Part shown: positions 22,852 through 33,489 of the stretch, piece after piece
Layout: each line of letters begins with the position of its first letter
How positions within the stretch are numbered: the first letter of the stretch is position 1
DNA from: Physcia stellaris
Lineage: Eukaryota; Ascomycota; Lecanoromycetes; Caliciales; Physciaceae
Length of the DNA stretch: 64,000 bases
Assembly: GCA_018902385.1 (NCBI GenBank)
Contig: JABSSW010000005.1
Location: forward strand, 992,001-1,056,000
Direction: 5' to 3'
Notes under the pieces: generated by a model
The model's input: only the letters and a program-made list of their open reading frames with translations
Database searches by the model: none
What the model was told of the DNA's origin: nothing
Program-made: the position numbers and the translations under genes

Positions 22852-23765
22852 GTTTGAATGATATGGAGAGTATGTACGACCGAAGTGGAGTATACATAGA
22901 GCATCTCCACGAAGCGACTGTCCTAATCAGCGATGAAACGATACGGAGGAACAGCGAAGAACATCCAAGAAACGACTCAATGGCAGACTTACCTGTTTTG
23001 GGAGCCCATTAGCCTGGTAGACGGGCTTGAACGGCACCGCAGTCAATCGCCGACCTCCTTGCTCCTTCGAACCAGTACAGTGAACCAACTTAATCGACAC
23101 CTTGCGAGCCTGCTACAAAGGCAGTCAGTAGTCGATATCCTCCGCTTGCTGGCATTAACGAGTCTCTATAATAAATATCCACTTCAAAATTGGGACACGA
23201 CTTGATAAAGAGGGGAATAAACTCCCACATCAACAACCTACAACCCAAAAGACCAAATGAAGAATTGGGTTGGATCCGCTCCGCTGGTCTCAGTGAGCCT
23301 GCTTCAACGGCGGCTCATGAGCGAGCCTGTTACGGCGACCTCATTGCTTCCACTACAGTGGTTAGTGGGCCTGCTTCGACGATCCTGAAATGCGATTCTT
23401 ATCACCGCAGCCAATACCCAGACGGAGCTGCGCCTATTACACCACAGCAGCGAAACAGCAATTGCGTGCCGAGCTATAGAATAAGCCTGCTACACCGCCA
23501 AATCAGTGACCCTCCACATCTCTCTGTCTGCTGTCAATGATACTCTGTCCAGGGCCTGGAGACAATCAACTCCGATCGATTGAGAACTTGAAACCCGAGT
23601 CTGAGAAGTTTGAACCAGAACAAGCCCGCAGAACCGATACCGATCTACTCTTGTTCTTCCCTACTCCATCTGTAAGCGTTCACCTAGAATATAAGAATCG
23701 ACTCTACCTTTAATATCGCATCAATCAGAATATGAGCTGCCATCAACATCCATCAAGGCATCGGT
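22852..23765 (+). repeat. ~1-kb duplication, copy B
   Basis: It begins at a G-rich core variant (TTAGGGTGGGCGTTTGAATG), then GGAGTATACATAGAGCATCT, CGAGCCTGCTACAAAGGCAG and ACACCACAGCAGCGAAACAG in the same order as copy A, and ends at the paired C-rich module at 23766. Plus frames at 22933-23205 (HLASLLQRQSVVDILRLLAL) and 23190-23540 (QYPDGAAPITPQQR) parallel those of copy A, so both copies derive from a segment that may once have coded. Confidence 0.75.
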
Positions 23766-24239
23766 CCACCCACCCACCCTAGAGAAGTGAGGGCCCACCC
23801 ACCCACCCAGGATATTGGTTCCTTCCTCTGATGGTCAACTCGTGAACCCGTTATCTCATGCACGCGAGATCCACGCGATCTCCACGCGATCTTCACATGA
23901 TCTCCACGAGGCTTCCCGACGTCGATCCCCAAAGTCAAAACCATCCAGGCAGGAGCGCCGACCTATACCAAATCCCAAACCATCTCAGGAATCATCAGGC
24001 AAGAGCATCATCATGGCATCGACGACCTCAAAACCCAACTTTCCATCTCCCAACTCCAGAAAAATTCTGAAGAGGCCAATCGTCAGGAATTTCAACCGGA
24101 CTGTGGAACACAGTCGTTCGTACCTCACTTCCTTTATTTCCACAGTCTCCGCCCACCTCCCCGGAACCCAGCCGGGCTCAAATGAGCGACATTCGCTTGG
24201 GCTCATGGTCGCTCATTTGAGCCCTCCAAACCCTCCGGG

Positions 24240-24276
<37 letters not shown>

Positions 24277-24284
24277 TCCCGAGG
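23766..24284 (+). mobile_element. Hairpin/poly-T element, copy 1
   Basis: From the paired C-rich tracts (23766-23779, 23794-23808) the element runs through GGAATCATCAGGCAAGAGCA, ATTCTGAAGAGGCCAATCGT and CGGAACCCAGCC to a perfect 16-bp hairpin (24174-24189 with 24209-24224, arms GGGCTCAAATGAGCGA and its complement, 19-nt loop), then a run of 31 T (24243-24273) and AAGTCCCG. The copy at 55673-56248 has the same order. No transposase or RT is present, so any mobility would depend on another element. The hairpin followed by T tract also resembles a transcription-termination structure. Its class is unknown. Confidence 0.6.
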
Positions 24285-24959
24285 TCAGAGACAAATCTGT
24301 GGAATCTACTTACCTGGCAGATTTTGGATTATCTTCATGAAGTGGTATGGCATTTGTTCTTGGGTGAGTCCTCAGTTGTGGTGGTATCTGGAGTCAGCCG
24401 AGTTCCTCAAGGTAAGATCCTATCGTTCTCGTGCCAACCATTCCATGCTCATGAAACAATCTATGGAGGCGTTCTTCATCATCAAATTCTGTCGCCGCTA
24501 CCTTACTCTATAGGCTCAACGATGAAAGCTCTCCCCTGTTGCTCTGTGGATGTCCTCTTTATCTCCAACGCCGATTCCGCCTATCCAACGTCTTCGCCCT
24601 GGCAAACCACGAGTATCCAGTAACTTCGCTCTTCTCATATGTCCGTCTTCATAGACGTTGATGCGTTTGGTCTGGAGTTGAAAGATACACATTGAAGCGC
24701 TTGGTCTGAAGTTGGTGGTGGCATCCTTCGAGCGTGGGTGCTGATGAACATATCAGCTTATCCCCAACTGTGCCAATGAAACCGACATACCCGACATACC
24801 TTTGGATACGATCTTGTTTGTCAATCGGGTGTATACTCCAATCTCCAACCGACTCTTCGTCGCAGCCCTCTACTGTCGCCTCTTTGGAGTGTTGCTCTCA
24901 AAGACGGACGTTGCTCTCATAGACTGACGTTGGTCTGAGTAGCGCTCGCTTATGGTTGG

Positions 24960-25650
24960 CCCCCAATAAGGTGTATGTTGATTGTTGACTCCGGGGCGTG
25001 CCGCCTATGGCGTCCGTTCAGGTGTGGTGGGACTATTGGTACGTCGACAGCTTTCCACTTCGCCCGGTCGCATTTTTCAACCTTCACTCGAGTAGCCTTC
25101 CCCGACTCTTTCCCCTCATATTCATCGCCTATTCCACGCGAATCAAGGCTCTGATCAATGATTCTTTGCCACAGTCCCTTCGCTGCGTGGCCTGGCCAAT
25201 TCCATCCAGGGTTTGTGCACCACTTTGCACTCACTCCAGCTCCTATCCGTTCCTCTATTCCTTCGCTTGCGACACAGGATCTTGTGTTGGTGGCTTGTTC
25301 AGGTTTGGGTTGGCAGAGGTGGTCCTGTTGACTCACAACCACATCCCCGGCTTCCGTTCCACCACATCCAATTTTTGTAAAGCACCTCGACACGCCCCAG
25401 CTCTTGATCATTCCTTTATTATTCGTTTCCGACACTCGATCTTGTAGTGACAACTTGTCGAGGGTGGGCTGGTCCTGCTGGACGTCTCCCTACACCACCG
25501 CAGCCCCGAGTGGCGTTCCTCTTTACATCCAATTTTTGTAAGCCGAGCTCCTATTCCTTGCACTATTCCTTCGCTTGCGACACAGGATTTCGTGTTGCTA
25601 GTTTGTTGAGGTCTGGGCTGATTCTGCTGCAAGGTGCCGGCACCATCATA
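24960..25650. repeat. Worn tandem units with TTCGCTTGCGACACAGGAT
   Basis: TTCGCTTGCGACACAGGAT followed by a GTGTTG..TTGTT.AGG segment occurs at 25259 and 25570, with CCAATTTTTGTAA and AGCTCCTAT blocks repeating around each. A third, poorer copy lies near 25400-25500. The family is limited to this stretch. The 24285-24960 sequence before it shows nothing I recognise. Confidence 0.6.
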
Positions 25651-25759
25651 CCATCGGACCTCATTCCTCCTCGCCCCAATTGTGTTGTGCTAACATCGGC
25701 GCCTTCGACATTGTATCTTCGGTCCTCCGATGTCCCATTGAGAGCCTTGTGATGATATT

Positions 25760-26420
25760 CGATGCGTGATGGGGTGGCTGGTTGGCAATTTGCTAATTGA
25801 AAGACGTCCTGCCGATTGTGAAGACCGTCGCATCATCCACCGGAACGTGCTACGAAAGGTTTCCGACATTATTGCAGCTGAAGATGCCCTGGGCCCGTCG
25901 TCTTTTACACCGAGAGGGCTAAGAATCATAGTCTGGCTGTCGGTGGAGGATATTTCGAAACAACCAAAGAGTCAACCCAGCGACTGTAATGTCGTCAGTG
26001 AGGTACAAGACACTGAAATGGTTGTCATACGCCAGGTACATCCGCCTTACTCGAGGGGAAAGATGGGAGGGATCTTTACCCTATTTTGACGCCTTCCACA
26101 CGATATCCTGGATACTTCGGATCTGTCACCCCTTCGTCGGCACCATAAGCTATGAAGTAGTCTGTCGGCAAGTGTCACATCCTTGGGCCCAGATGGTCTA
26201 GGCTGATCCCTTCGTTGCGAATGCCGACTGTCGGGCGTCTTCACTCTTGACGGTGCCGGTCTTTTGTTATCTCAACTAGAGATCGACTGCTACTGGATCC
26301 GTCTGTTAATGCCCTGTCGCGGAAATATGCCCGTACTGTGTCGTTCATCTTCAATGTGAGATATTTACGTACTGCTCGGTGTCTGATAATAACGGGTCTA
26401 CATTGCGCAGGAGTATGATG
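25760..26420. pseudogene. MYND-family fragments in opposite orientation, copy 2
   Basis: The plus frame from 25769 contains RRPADCEDRRIIHRNVLRK, matching the strand-opposed stretch at 52140-52210. From 26100 to 26370 the minus strand matches the next part of the same gene: YFRDRALTDGSSSSRSLVEI, then text equal to WRGPIVVIR and DVTLADLRRAADYF in worn form. The two halves lie head to head, so an inversion broke this copy. Confidence 0.6.
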
Positions 26421-26429
26421 GATTCGAGT

Positions 26430-27000
26430 CTGTGAAAGGTAACTGTCCCAGCACGGAATTGTGCCGCCTCATTATTCTTCTTCGCCTTCACATGCTGTAC
26501 CCAAGACCTAGAGAGTCATCCTACAACTTAACGGTTACCCCAGTCCGGAAAATCCCGGTCCGGATACAACGTAGCCTGACTTCAAGGGTGCTGCGGCGGG
26601 ACGCGGATCCGGACGCCGTGTTCGCAACGCTGTTTGTCATCAATTGATTTCACTGCCTACTTTGCAATTTCGAACTCTGGTAATCCTTTGCACCCGTTGA
26701 CGCAGCCACTTTACAATCATATCTGGATCTCTGAGTTGCTGGAATCGCATTCTACTATCATTTCGGACTCACCGTTCATCGCCTCTCATGCTAACAAGCT
26801 TTTGTATGAACGCGAAGGCTTTGAATACTCTCGCCCTCTAGTCACCTTGCTGATTCTCCCGACAGGCCATAGCTCATGCTATCCTTCAACCTTGTCTCTC
26901 CTCACATTAATGTACCTTCGCTCACTTTATGCCGCTCTTCCCATCCCGTACCTCGGTCTCCAGGCAAGGTTGGGCACTACATATATCCTGTGAGGGGGAT
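26430..27000 (+). other. Unassigned open frames
   Basis: A plus frame at 26634-26993 runs 119 codons without a known motif (its first part reads ISNSGNPLHPLTQPLYNHIW). A short GC-rich patch lies at 26565-26625. I cannot support a gene. Confidence 0.25.
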
Positions 27001-27148
27001 GGACGCAGATCTTTGACCGTGTTTCAAGACCGAAGACGAGACTAGGCGAGCAAAGATCCACCACGGTCACATGATAATGGTCAACAATAACATGAAGGGA
27101 GCAGGAGTACAAGACAGCGAAGCTTTCATCCTCATACCGGCCATGCTG

Positions 27149-27395
27149 CTCGCCCACTTGCGCCTCCCTGATCTCGACGTGTCGTTGATCCCATACACGA
27201 TAACGAAGCTTGCTCTATCCTCATACTGTCGATCTACACTACTCTCTCACTTGCGCCTCCCCAGTCTCAGCGTCTCGTTTTCCACATACAGGAGAACGAA
27301 ACTCGCTCCATCCTCACACCGTCAATCCACGCTGCCCGCTCACCTGCACTGTACCTCGGTATAAGGTCTCGTTGGTCACATACAGGAGGACAGAG
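27149..27395 (+). repeat. Three ~93-bp tandem units in one frame
   Basis: Units starting near 27149, 27243 and 27336 share CACTTGCGCCTCCC, CATACAGGAGAACGAA-like and TCCTCACACCGTC-like blocks. The period is close to 31 codons, and the plus frame stays open through two and a half units (AHLRLPDLDVSL then SHLRLPSLSVSF). The codon-sized period hints at a former coding repeat. Confidence 0.6.
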
Positions 27396-27559
27396 CTTGT
27401 TATTCACATGCCGACATTTTATTTCAAGGATAGATGGCAGGCCTAGTCAGCCTGGCCAGGTTATAATGAGTTACTGCCATTGCCGCGTCGTCCAAATTCT
27501 CAGTGTGCCAGATGGGCCTGGGGGAGACTGCTGGCGACAAAGAGCGAGTCGAATGCGGA

Positions 27560-27750
27560 GTCCTCAGTCGATCGTGTGGGTCCATGTCGTCAACGCACTC
27601 CGAGAGATCTCTGACAAGTGGGGTGTTTCGGTCAACGAGTTCATGGCACAGAATGGTGAATATCCGAGAATACGACGAAAAGATGGTCAATTGCTACCTG
27701 AGAAGAAGGGCATATCTCTGGCACGTAAACCTACACCAAGACAGTAAAAC
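27560..27750 (+). pseudogene. PC4/Sub1-like fragment, copy 2
   Basis: The plus strand reads VVNALREISDKWGVSVNEF, then in a second frame MVNIREYDEK, then back to KDGQLLPEKKGISLARK. The order VSV.EF, (V/I)NIREY, DG.LLP.KKGISL is that of the PC4 single-stranded DNA binding fold. Two frame changes show it is not functional. It is the copy with the most typical KKGISL end. Confidence 0.65.
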
Positions 27751-27959
27751 GCAGATTAGCCTTGCGGAAGGAGCAGCGCCAGCGAGCATGCCCAAGCCAA
27801 GGACTGAAAAGTATCGATGACAGAAGGGTCGGCATCCTCTTACCTATCTACTGTTGTCCAGACGAGCGATGGGCTCTATTCGACAGCAGCAAGGACTTGG
27901 CATATACGACCACTCTCACCCGGGTGAAGATACCTTATCATCTGAGGCGCGGATAATTG

Positions 27960-28215
27960 CGAGCCTTTATCGAGCTACAGAATTGGCTTGCAAGCTATCC
28001 ACCGAAACCCAGTGAACATGAAGAGGGGCTCCGCGGAGAGTCGTTCTTTGATGATGTACCCGGTATACCCCAGTGAAGGTTCCTTATCATCTAAGACACG
28101 GAAAGTCAACCATTTATCGAGCTACAGAGTTGGCGGGCAAGCTATCCACCGAAATCCAGTGAGCATGACGAGGGCTCCGTTGGGAAGAGTCGTTTCTTGA
28201 TGAGGTACTGGAGTC
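27960..28215 (+). repeat. Two ~150-bp tandem units
   Basis: TTTATCGAGCTACAGA, GGCAAGCTATCCACCGAAA, CCAGTGAGCATGA and GAGAGTCGTTCTTTGATGA repeat twice (first unit from 27965, second from 28112). The plus frame of both reads LYRATELA.KLSTE, so it may be an exon piece. The following 28215-29640 shows no recognised gene. Confidence 0.65.
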
Positions 28216-29640
28216 GCTTGCATTAGAGGAAGTCGTCCTATGGACTGATTGCTGATTCGGCGAAGGCTCATGGATACTCAGTGGTCAGAGGAAATGCTCG
28301 GAAGTTCTGCTCGATATTCTGCAGGTCATCGTATACCTCTATCTTCCTCCATCTATCGGAACCTTTCATCACTCGCCCTCCACTTCCAGGAGTCATATCA
28401 TGTACGTGTCAACTCCATGACCGAATGCGTAAGGCAGTTGGTCGACGATGCTACTGCCCAGCAGACTCCTTGCTGTGTGTGTCTTCTATAGGTGGTACTC
28501 GCTGGCCAAGTCAATCACCAAAGTCTCCATACAGCAGCCTTCGGAGGTACTGGCTATAGAGATCACAACATTTTCCGAGCTTGATCGATTCGGCTAGTAT
28601 CGCAGGTGACAGACACAACCATCGAGCACAGCTGTTGCACGGGAGAGTCGGCATCATGGACGTCTAACGGAAACCATCCAGAGACTCTATTCCTCCATTG
28701 TCAGCTTCAAAGGCAGAACCCGAGGACGATGCTAGATATGTGCATGAGAAGAGGTGCCTGTACAATCCTTTTGAGTGATCAGGATGACTGTTTCGAGTTA
28801 GATACTTGTGGAGAGGTATTAATTACCAATATCATGGATCACGCAGACCCTCTCACCCTTGCAGAGGACTAATTCGCAGTCGATCTTAGCTAGATCACTT
28901 GCGATGTATTAGGATGTCAGAGTTCAATTGGTGGTGTGCAGAAGAGGGGCTTGATTTTCGGCGATCTCTCGCACGATAACGGGACTTGAACAGGAGAACT
29001 GAGCTGGAAGTTTCGTGAAGCCTGACCACCCCACAATCACGACCACGAACAGTCGTCCGATTACCATAGTTGAGACGGAATTAAAGGACGACATCTTCAT
29101 AATTTCATCCTCATGTCATCTTTAAAAGCTTTGTGCCGAAGACGGATATGTGTCTCGTCATCGCGATTGGTTTAGACGCATGGGAGACATCATAGCACTA
29201 CCCCAAACCAAGGGAAGGGACATCATTGAGACATCTCACATTTCAATGTAGATTATACCCTCTGTTCCAATAAACAGGCGATCGATACTTTGGCATGGTC
29301 TTCCCTTCAGAATTTCGTCGCATAGATACAAGAAATGATGAACCGTGCTCAGCTGATGGTCTGCAGATTTGCAGACTCAGATATCGAATTTTAGATTTAC
29401 AGCCAGTATTTTCAATGTTTCTACTCGCAATCGCCCTCTATTGCGTACCATCTCCTCCTCTCCTTCGATCTTCAAGATATTGCAAAGGAAATCCTTTTAC
29501 TTTTCGGCTTTCTCATGTCTTATATTGCTTTCTTCTTTTTCAATGAATTTTTCCGTTTCTACTTCTCGTTCTCTAACGGTGATGTAGTGGACCGAGATAA
29601 CACATTCGAGAGGCCATCGCATGCACCAGAAGACGATACT
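28215..29640. other. No recognised gene
   Basis: Plus frames such as 28606-28872 (ending NIMDHADPLTLAED) are open but have no motif and no strong context. The DNA is not obviously repetitive, so a diverged spliced gene cannot be excluded. Confidence 0.35.
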
Positions 29641-29654
29641 CAAATAAGAGCTTC

Positions 29655-29845
29655 GAAGTCGTGAAACGGTGAAACATGGTCTCGTGAAATCGTGAAGTCG
29701 TGAAATCGTGAAATCGTGAAATCGTGAAATCGTGAAGTCGTGGAGTCGTGAAGTCGTGAAGTCGTGAAATCGTGGAGTCGTGAAGTCGTCAAGTCGTAAA
29801 ATGGTCAATCCGTGGAGTCGTGATCCATGGAGTCATGGAGTAAAA
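29655..29845. repeat. 9-bp minisatellite (TCGTGAAGT)n
   Basis: Around twenty head-to-tail 9-mers alternate between TCGTGAAAT, TCGTGAAGT and TCGTGGAGT, with worn copies at both ends. The opposite strand reads an HDFT-like peptide repeat that I regard as an artefact of the 9-bp period. Confidence 0.9.
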
Positions 29846-30215
29846 GCCTTTACCTCCATACCATGCATGTTGTTCGTGCGGAAAAGTCGTGATGCAGGCA
29901 GGTGTTAGGGTGGAGATTATTCGTTTGGGAAGAGATTGTTGATTTGTGATGCAAAATATCCATTTCCGTGCACTGTACGTTCAATCGTGCGGAAAAGTAG
30001 TGCTTCAAGCAACGTAGTGTTAGAGTGGAGGTTTGGATCCCAGATTCGATCACACGCAGATGTCGTGGTGTAAGCAAGATAGTGATGTTAGGGTGGGGTT
30101 TGTTTGTTCGGTGAGAGGTTGTGGATGGAGGATGTAAAGTTTCTATCCCCTTACATTGTACGTTCAATCGCGCCTAAAGTAATGATGGAAGCAAAGTAGT
30201 GGTACAAGCAAAAAT
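29845..30215. repeat. G-rich satellite array 4
   Basis: Three worn cores (near 29903, 30018 and 30087) keep the GTACGTTCAATCG, CGGAAAAGTAGTG and CAAGCAA blocks of the family. The array ends in AT-rich sequence that leads to the gene at 30611. Confidence 0.75.
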
Positions 30216-30424
30216 AGTGATGATGAGATGCGCGTTGTGAATTGATGACTGGATGCATGTCATCTTTTCCAAGAGAATAAGACACATATGAGAGGGCTAT
30301 TCCTTTCCTTCTTCATTATTAGTTCATCTCATCGAAAGAATGTGCGGTCGATTTATATGATTATCTGTCTATTCATGCTGAAGAATTGAAAGTCGCCAAT
30401 GAGATAAGGGGGCGCGTCAATATT

Positions 30425-30450
30425 TTGATGCTCTGTATTATATAATGTGT
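30425..30450 (+). promoter_or_regulatory. Possible TATA region of the 30611 gene
   Basis: CTGTATTATATAATGTG lies about 170 bp upstream of the ATG in a locally AT-rich segment. It is placed by sequence only; the distance would imply a long 5' leader. Confidence 0.25.
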
Positions 30451-30610
30451 TGTGTTAACTAACGCCGAAAGTCTACGTTATGGACTGTAGTGCAAGAAGC
30501 GTTATTATATCATCATTTGATGTACACTTTGCAATAGCATTCTCATTCATACTTCAATCAGAAATATAACCTCTTTCGTTTCGAATACCACAATTACATA
30601 TTCAATAAAC

Positions 30611-31100
30611 ATGGCCAATATGGCAGCATACAAAACTCTCTTTATTGCGGACGATCAAATTCCCCGCGTTTTTGATAGTCACGAGACCTTTGTTGAGCCA
30701 GACAAACGTCACGGAGGACACCAGGAAATCTACACCTGGGTCAAGTTACCACCTGTAAGTTAATCATTATTCGAACTTACTGTACCTTTTACTGATAGTA
30801 TCAAAGCCACCTCCGATGGACGCATGGATGTGGGAGCGATCCCACATCGTTTGCATGATTTTTGACGCCTTTTCCCCCAACCGCATGAAGCTGCGGGTTG
30901 CGAATTTATATTGGGAACGTATGCGACAGTCCGGAATCAATAGTGGCGCAGACCTCATGAAATTATCCGAGGATAATTGCGCGCTCGTCCTCGGTCTCTA
31001 CAACGACCAGAGACCTGTGTTTTTCGGAAAGCTTAGGGAGATCAAAGCGGCCAGTCGGGGATATGGATCGTGGAGAGCCGCCCAAGGGGTGGCCCACTGA
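30611..31100 (+). CDS. Two-exon small protein gene, 145 aa, unknown
   Basis: Exon 1 (30611-30754, 48 codons) begins with ATG in a good context (A at -3, G at +4). A 52-nt intron, 30755-30806, has GTAAGT at the 5' end, a CTGAT branch site and an AAAG 3' end. Exon 2 (30807-31100) continues in phase and ends with TGA. The protein starts MANMAAYKTLFIADDQIPRV and includes ERMRQSGINSGADLMKLSED near its middle. It has no signal peptide or membrane segment. The join passes through five prolines. An AT-rich upstream region with TTATATAAT near 30437 could be a promoter. I do not recognise the family, but intact frames on both sides of a clean intron make this the best candidate for a working gene here. 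Exon 2 might continue through another intron downstream. Confidence 0.65.
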
Positions 31101-31529
31101 ACCATTATACAGGGATTGAGAGCCTCCTAGTCAATATTTCCTTTCAATTATTAGTTCTGCTACTATCAAAGTTCTTCACATGCTCCAGATATGTCGCACT
31201 GGCATTGTTTAACATCGACTCTAATTTGACTGTAGTGATGCACATGTTTTGTGACGAAATGCCTGACTCGTATGACAAATTAGTACTTACAAGATACACA
31301 CCAAAAAAGGAACATTTATTCAATACGCCGACATTCAACTACACTACCTCATCGGCAAGATTCTGCCTCGAAATACCTGTCTCTACTTCTCTTCGCGATG
31401 AAATTTCGATTTATATTTTTTATTGGAAGAACATTGTGCCTCGTGACATATTTCGTTGTAATCAACGAGCCCGGTAGAACGAAGTGCTTCACATGGACGT
31501 GCCTCGATTGGTCTTGAATAGTCAGTTTT

Positions 31530-31874
31530 GCGACTGGCTGGATCAGGGTGCTGAAGCAAATGAGACGAGAAATTGCAGTGGCTGAGGCTTGGCACGCCTA
31601 TATAAGCGGCCTTCCCTCTCGAGTTCTGGCCTTCTGCAGCTTTCGTCTCTTCTTTTTTCACTCACTCACGTTTCAATAGTCGTTGTTTTTGCGTATCAAC
31701 TTCATTTTCGGCAGGAGATTCTGTCGCGTAGACAGGGGGAGTTTGTTTCCCGGCACAGTGGCAGTTTCAGTTTGGTCGTTTGGTGCCCCGTGGGCTACTA
31801 CTTTTGCTAGGAGACTACCGCCCAAACACCTACATAGTATTCTGTTCAGTAATGAGGCGAACGAGGCTTTAGTG
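31530..31874 (+). repeat. TATA-palindrome family, copy 1 (type A)
   Basis: It starts GCGACTGGCTGG, has ATGAGACG..AATTGCAGTGG, CACGCCTATATAAGCG, a pyrimidine-rich TTTCGTCTCTTCTTTT, the type A middle (CGTTGTTTTTGCGTATCAAC, GTCGCGTAGACAGGGG), GTGCCCCGTGGGCTACTACT and ends GGCGAACGAGGCTTTAG. A TATA box 45 bp ahead of a pyrimidine tract looks like a promoter. It could be a fossil solo long terminal repeat, but no internal region is seen next to any copy. Confidence 0.75.
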
Positions 31875-32171
31875 TCAAGGCACGGAAGGCTCCTGAGATC
31901 ATATAAAAGGCATAATTGTTCGTACATTTACCAAAGGCGCCCTCGGCCCCAAGAGGAAGAAAAAGGAGAAAGAAGGACGAAGACAAAGAAGATTGATTAT
32001 CCATTCAATGAATCCCTAGCAAACTTACAGACATCTTGCTTTACCAATGACTGTCAACGTGGATCGGAACCACGATAGAACTTGAGATGTTCCTTTGATA
32101 CTATGGAGACACCAGCTAATCATGAACTACTTAGTCCGCCGTCATCTCCCTCATGAAACATTCATCAAAAT

Positions 32172-32555
32172 CGGCTGGCTGGACCGGGTTGCTGGAGAAA
32201 TGAGACGAAATTGCAGTGGCTGGGGCTTGACACTATAGGCGACCTTCTCGTCCGAGTTCTGGCCTCTGCAGCCTTCGTCTTTTCTTTTTGAAATCACATA
32301 TTATTTTTCCCTTTTGGCGTCCTTCCCTGGCCTGTTCTATGTTTATTGGGCGACGCTGGCGCCGTCTGTGGATGCTTCCTCCGGCGGCTTGAGTCTTTGG
32401 GGTTTGGGAGTTTGGTTTCGGCACAGTGGTAGCTCCAGTTTGATCCGTTTTGCAGATTTTCCGGGGGCTACTGCTTGCTAGAAACCACCGCCCACACACT
32501 CATAGCATAATATCTCGTTGTTCTATTCTAACAATTAGGCGAACGAGGCTTTAGC
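32172..32555 (+). repeat. TATA-palindrome family, copy 2 (type B)
   Basis: It shares both ends with copy 1 but carries the type B middle: CCTTCCCTGGCCTGTTCTAT, GGCGACGCTGGCGCCGTCTG, TCCGGCGGCTTGAGTC and GGGAGTTTGG. The TATA palindrome is worn. Confidence 0.75.
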
Positions 32556-32654
32556 CGTTGAATTGGGGATTTCGATGGAGATATCGCCAACCGTTTTATT
32601 TCATTCATATGCGACTTACCCAGCTGTCATGTGATATATGTTGGTGTTGATGAT

Positions 32655-33095
32655 GCAGCTTATCGTGAGAAACCGTGAGAGTGAATGCTTTTTCCCATGT
32701 AGCATTTGCTTGTCTTCGTAGTATTCGCGGACATTCACCACTCTGTCTTTTGAACTCGACCGAGACGCGCCCGTCAGAGATCTCCCAGAATGCTCCGATG
32801 CCGTGCGCTCATACGATCTACGTAAATCCACTTGAGAGATATGCCTTCTTCCCAAGTAGCATATGTCCATCTTTTCGTAGTATTCTCGGATATCCACCAT
32901 TTTGTCCCCCGAACCCGTCGACCGAAAGACTCTGCTTGTCGGATATCTCCCAGAACGCGTTGACGACGTTCGCTTCAACCATGGATGTAGTATCCTGTGA
33001 GAGATATGCCATCTTCCCAAGTAGCAAATGTTCATCTTTTTCGTAGTATTCTCGGATATCCACCGGTCTGTTCATTGAGCTCGTCGACCGAAAGA
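32655..33095 (-). pseudogene. Three tandem PC4/Sub1-like fragments
   Basis: Three ~160-bp units on the minus strand carry VVNAFWEISDKQSLSV then, in another frame, VDIREYYEK, then the DGH.LLGKKAYLSQ segment. The first unit (about 32660-32745) keeps VVNVREYYEDKQMLHGKKHS in one frame. Units repeat with GATATGCCTTCTTCCCAAGT and GTAGTATTCTCGGATATCCA on the plus strand. This is a local tandem amplification of one exon of a PC4-type gene, now broken. Confidence 0.65.
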
Positions 33096-33097
33096 CT

Positions 33098-33437
33098 TTG
33101 GCTGGCTGGACCAGGGTGCTGAAGCAATGAGACGAAATTGCAGTGGCTGAGGCTTGGCACGCCTACATATAGGCGACCTTTCCCCCTGAGCTTCTGGTTT
33201 CTGCATCTTTCGTCTCTTCTTTTCCAATCCACCCACGCCTCAACGGCCGTTCTTCTGCGTATCAACTCCCACTCCGGCAGAAGACTCTATCGCATAGAGA
33301 GAGGAAGTTTGTTTCGGCATAGTGGCAGCCCCAGTTTGGCGTCTGAACCCCGTGAGCATACCGCTTGCTAGAAACACCCGCCCACACACTCTACATAGTA
33401 TCGTTGTCCTAGAAATCAGGCGAATGAGGCTTTAGCC
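33098..33437 (+). repeat. TATA-palindrome family, copy 3 (type A)
   Basis: It begins GGCTGGCTGGACCAGGGTGC right after the PC4 array and ends GGCGAATGAGGCTTTAGC. It has the type A middle, slightly longer CACGCCTACATATAGGCG, and TTTCGTCTCTTCTTTTCC. Confidence 0.75.
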
Positions 33438-33489
33438 CGCTTGTCGAATATCTCACAGAATGCGTTGATGTCGTGCGCTATTGTCTTCG

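Noticed and set aside
23815-24513. 232-codon plus frame with a long Phe run
   Set aside because: The frame runs through the hairpin/poly-T element and the Phe run is the T tract.
31101-31477. Plus-strand frame after the 30611 gene
   Set aside because: It starts on GTG, overlaps the end of the gene in another frame and has no motif; it is probably 3' flank.
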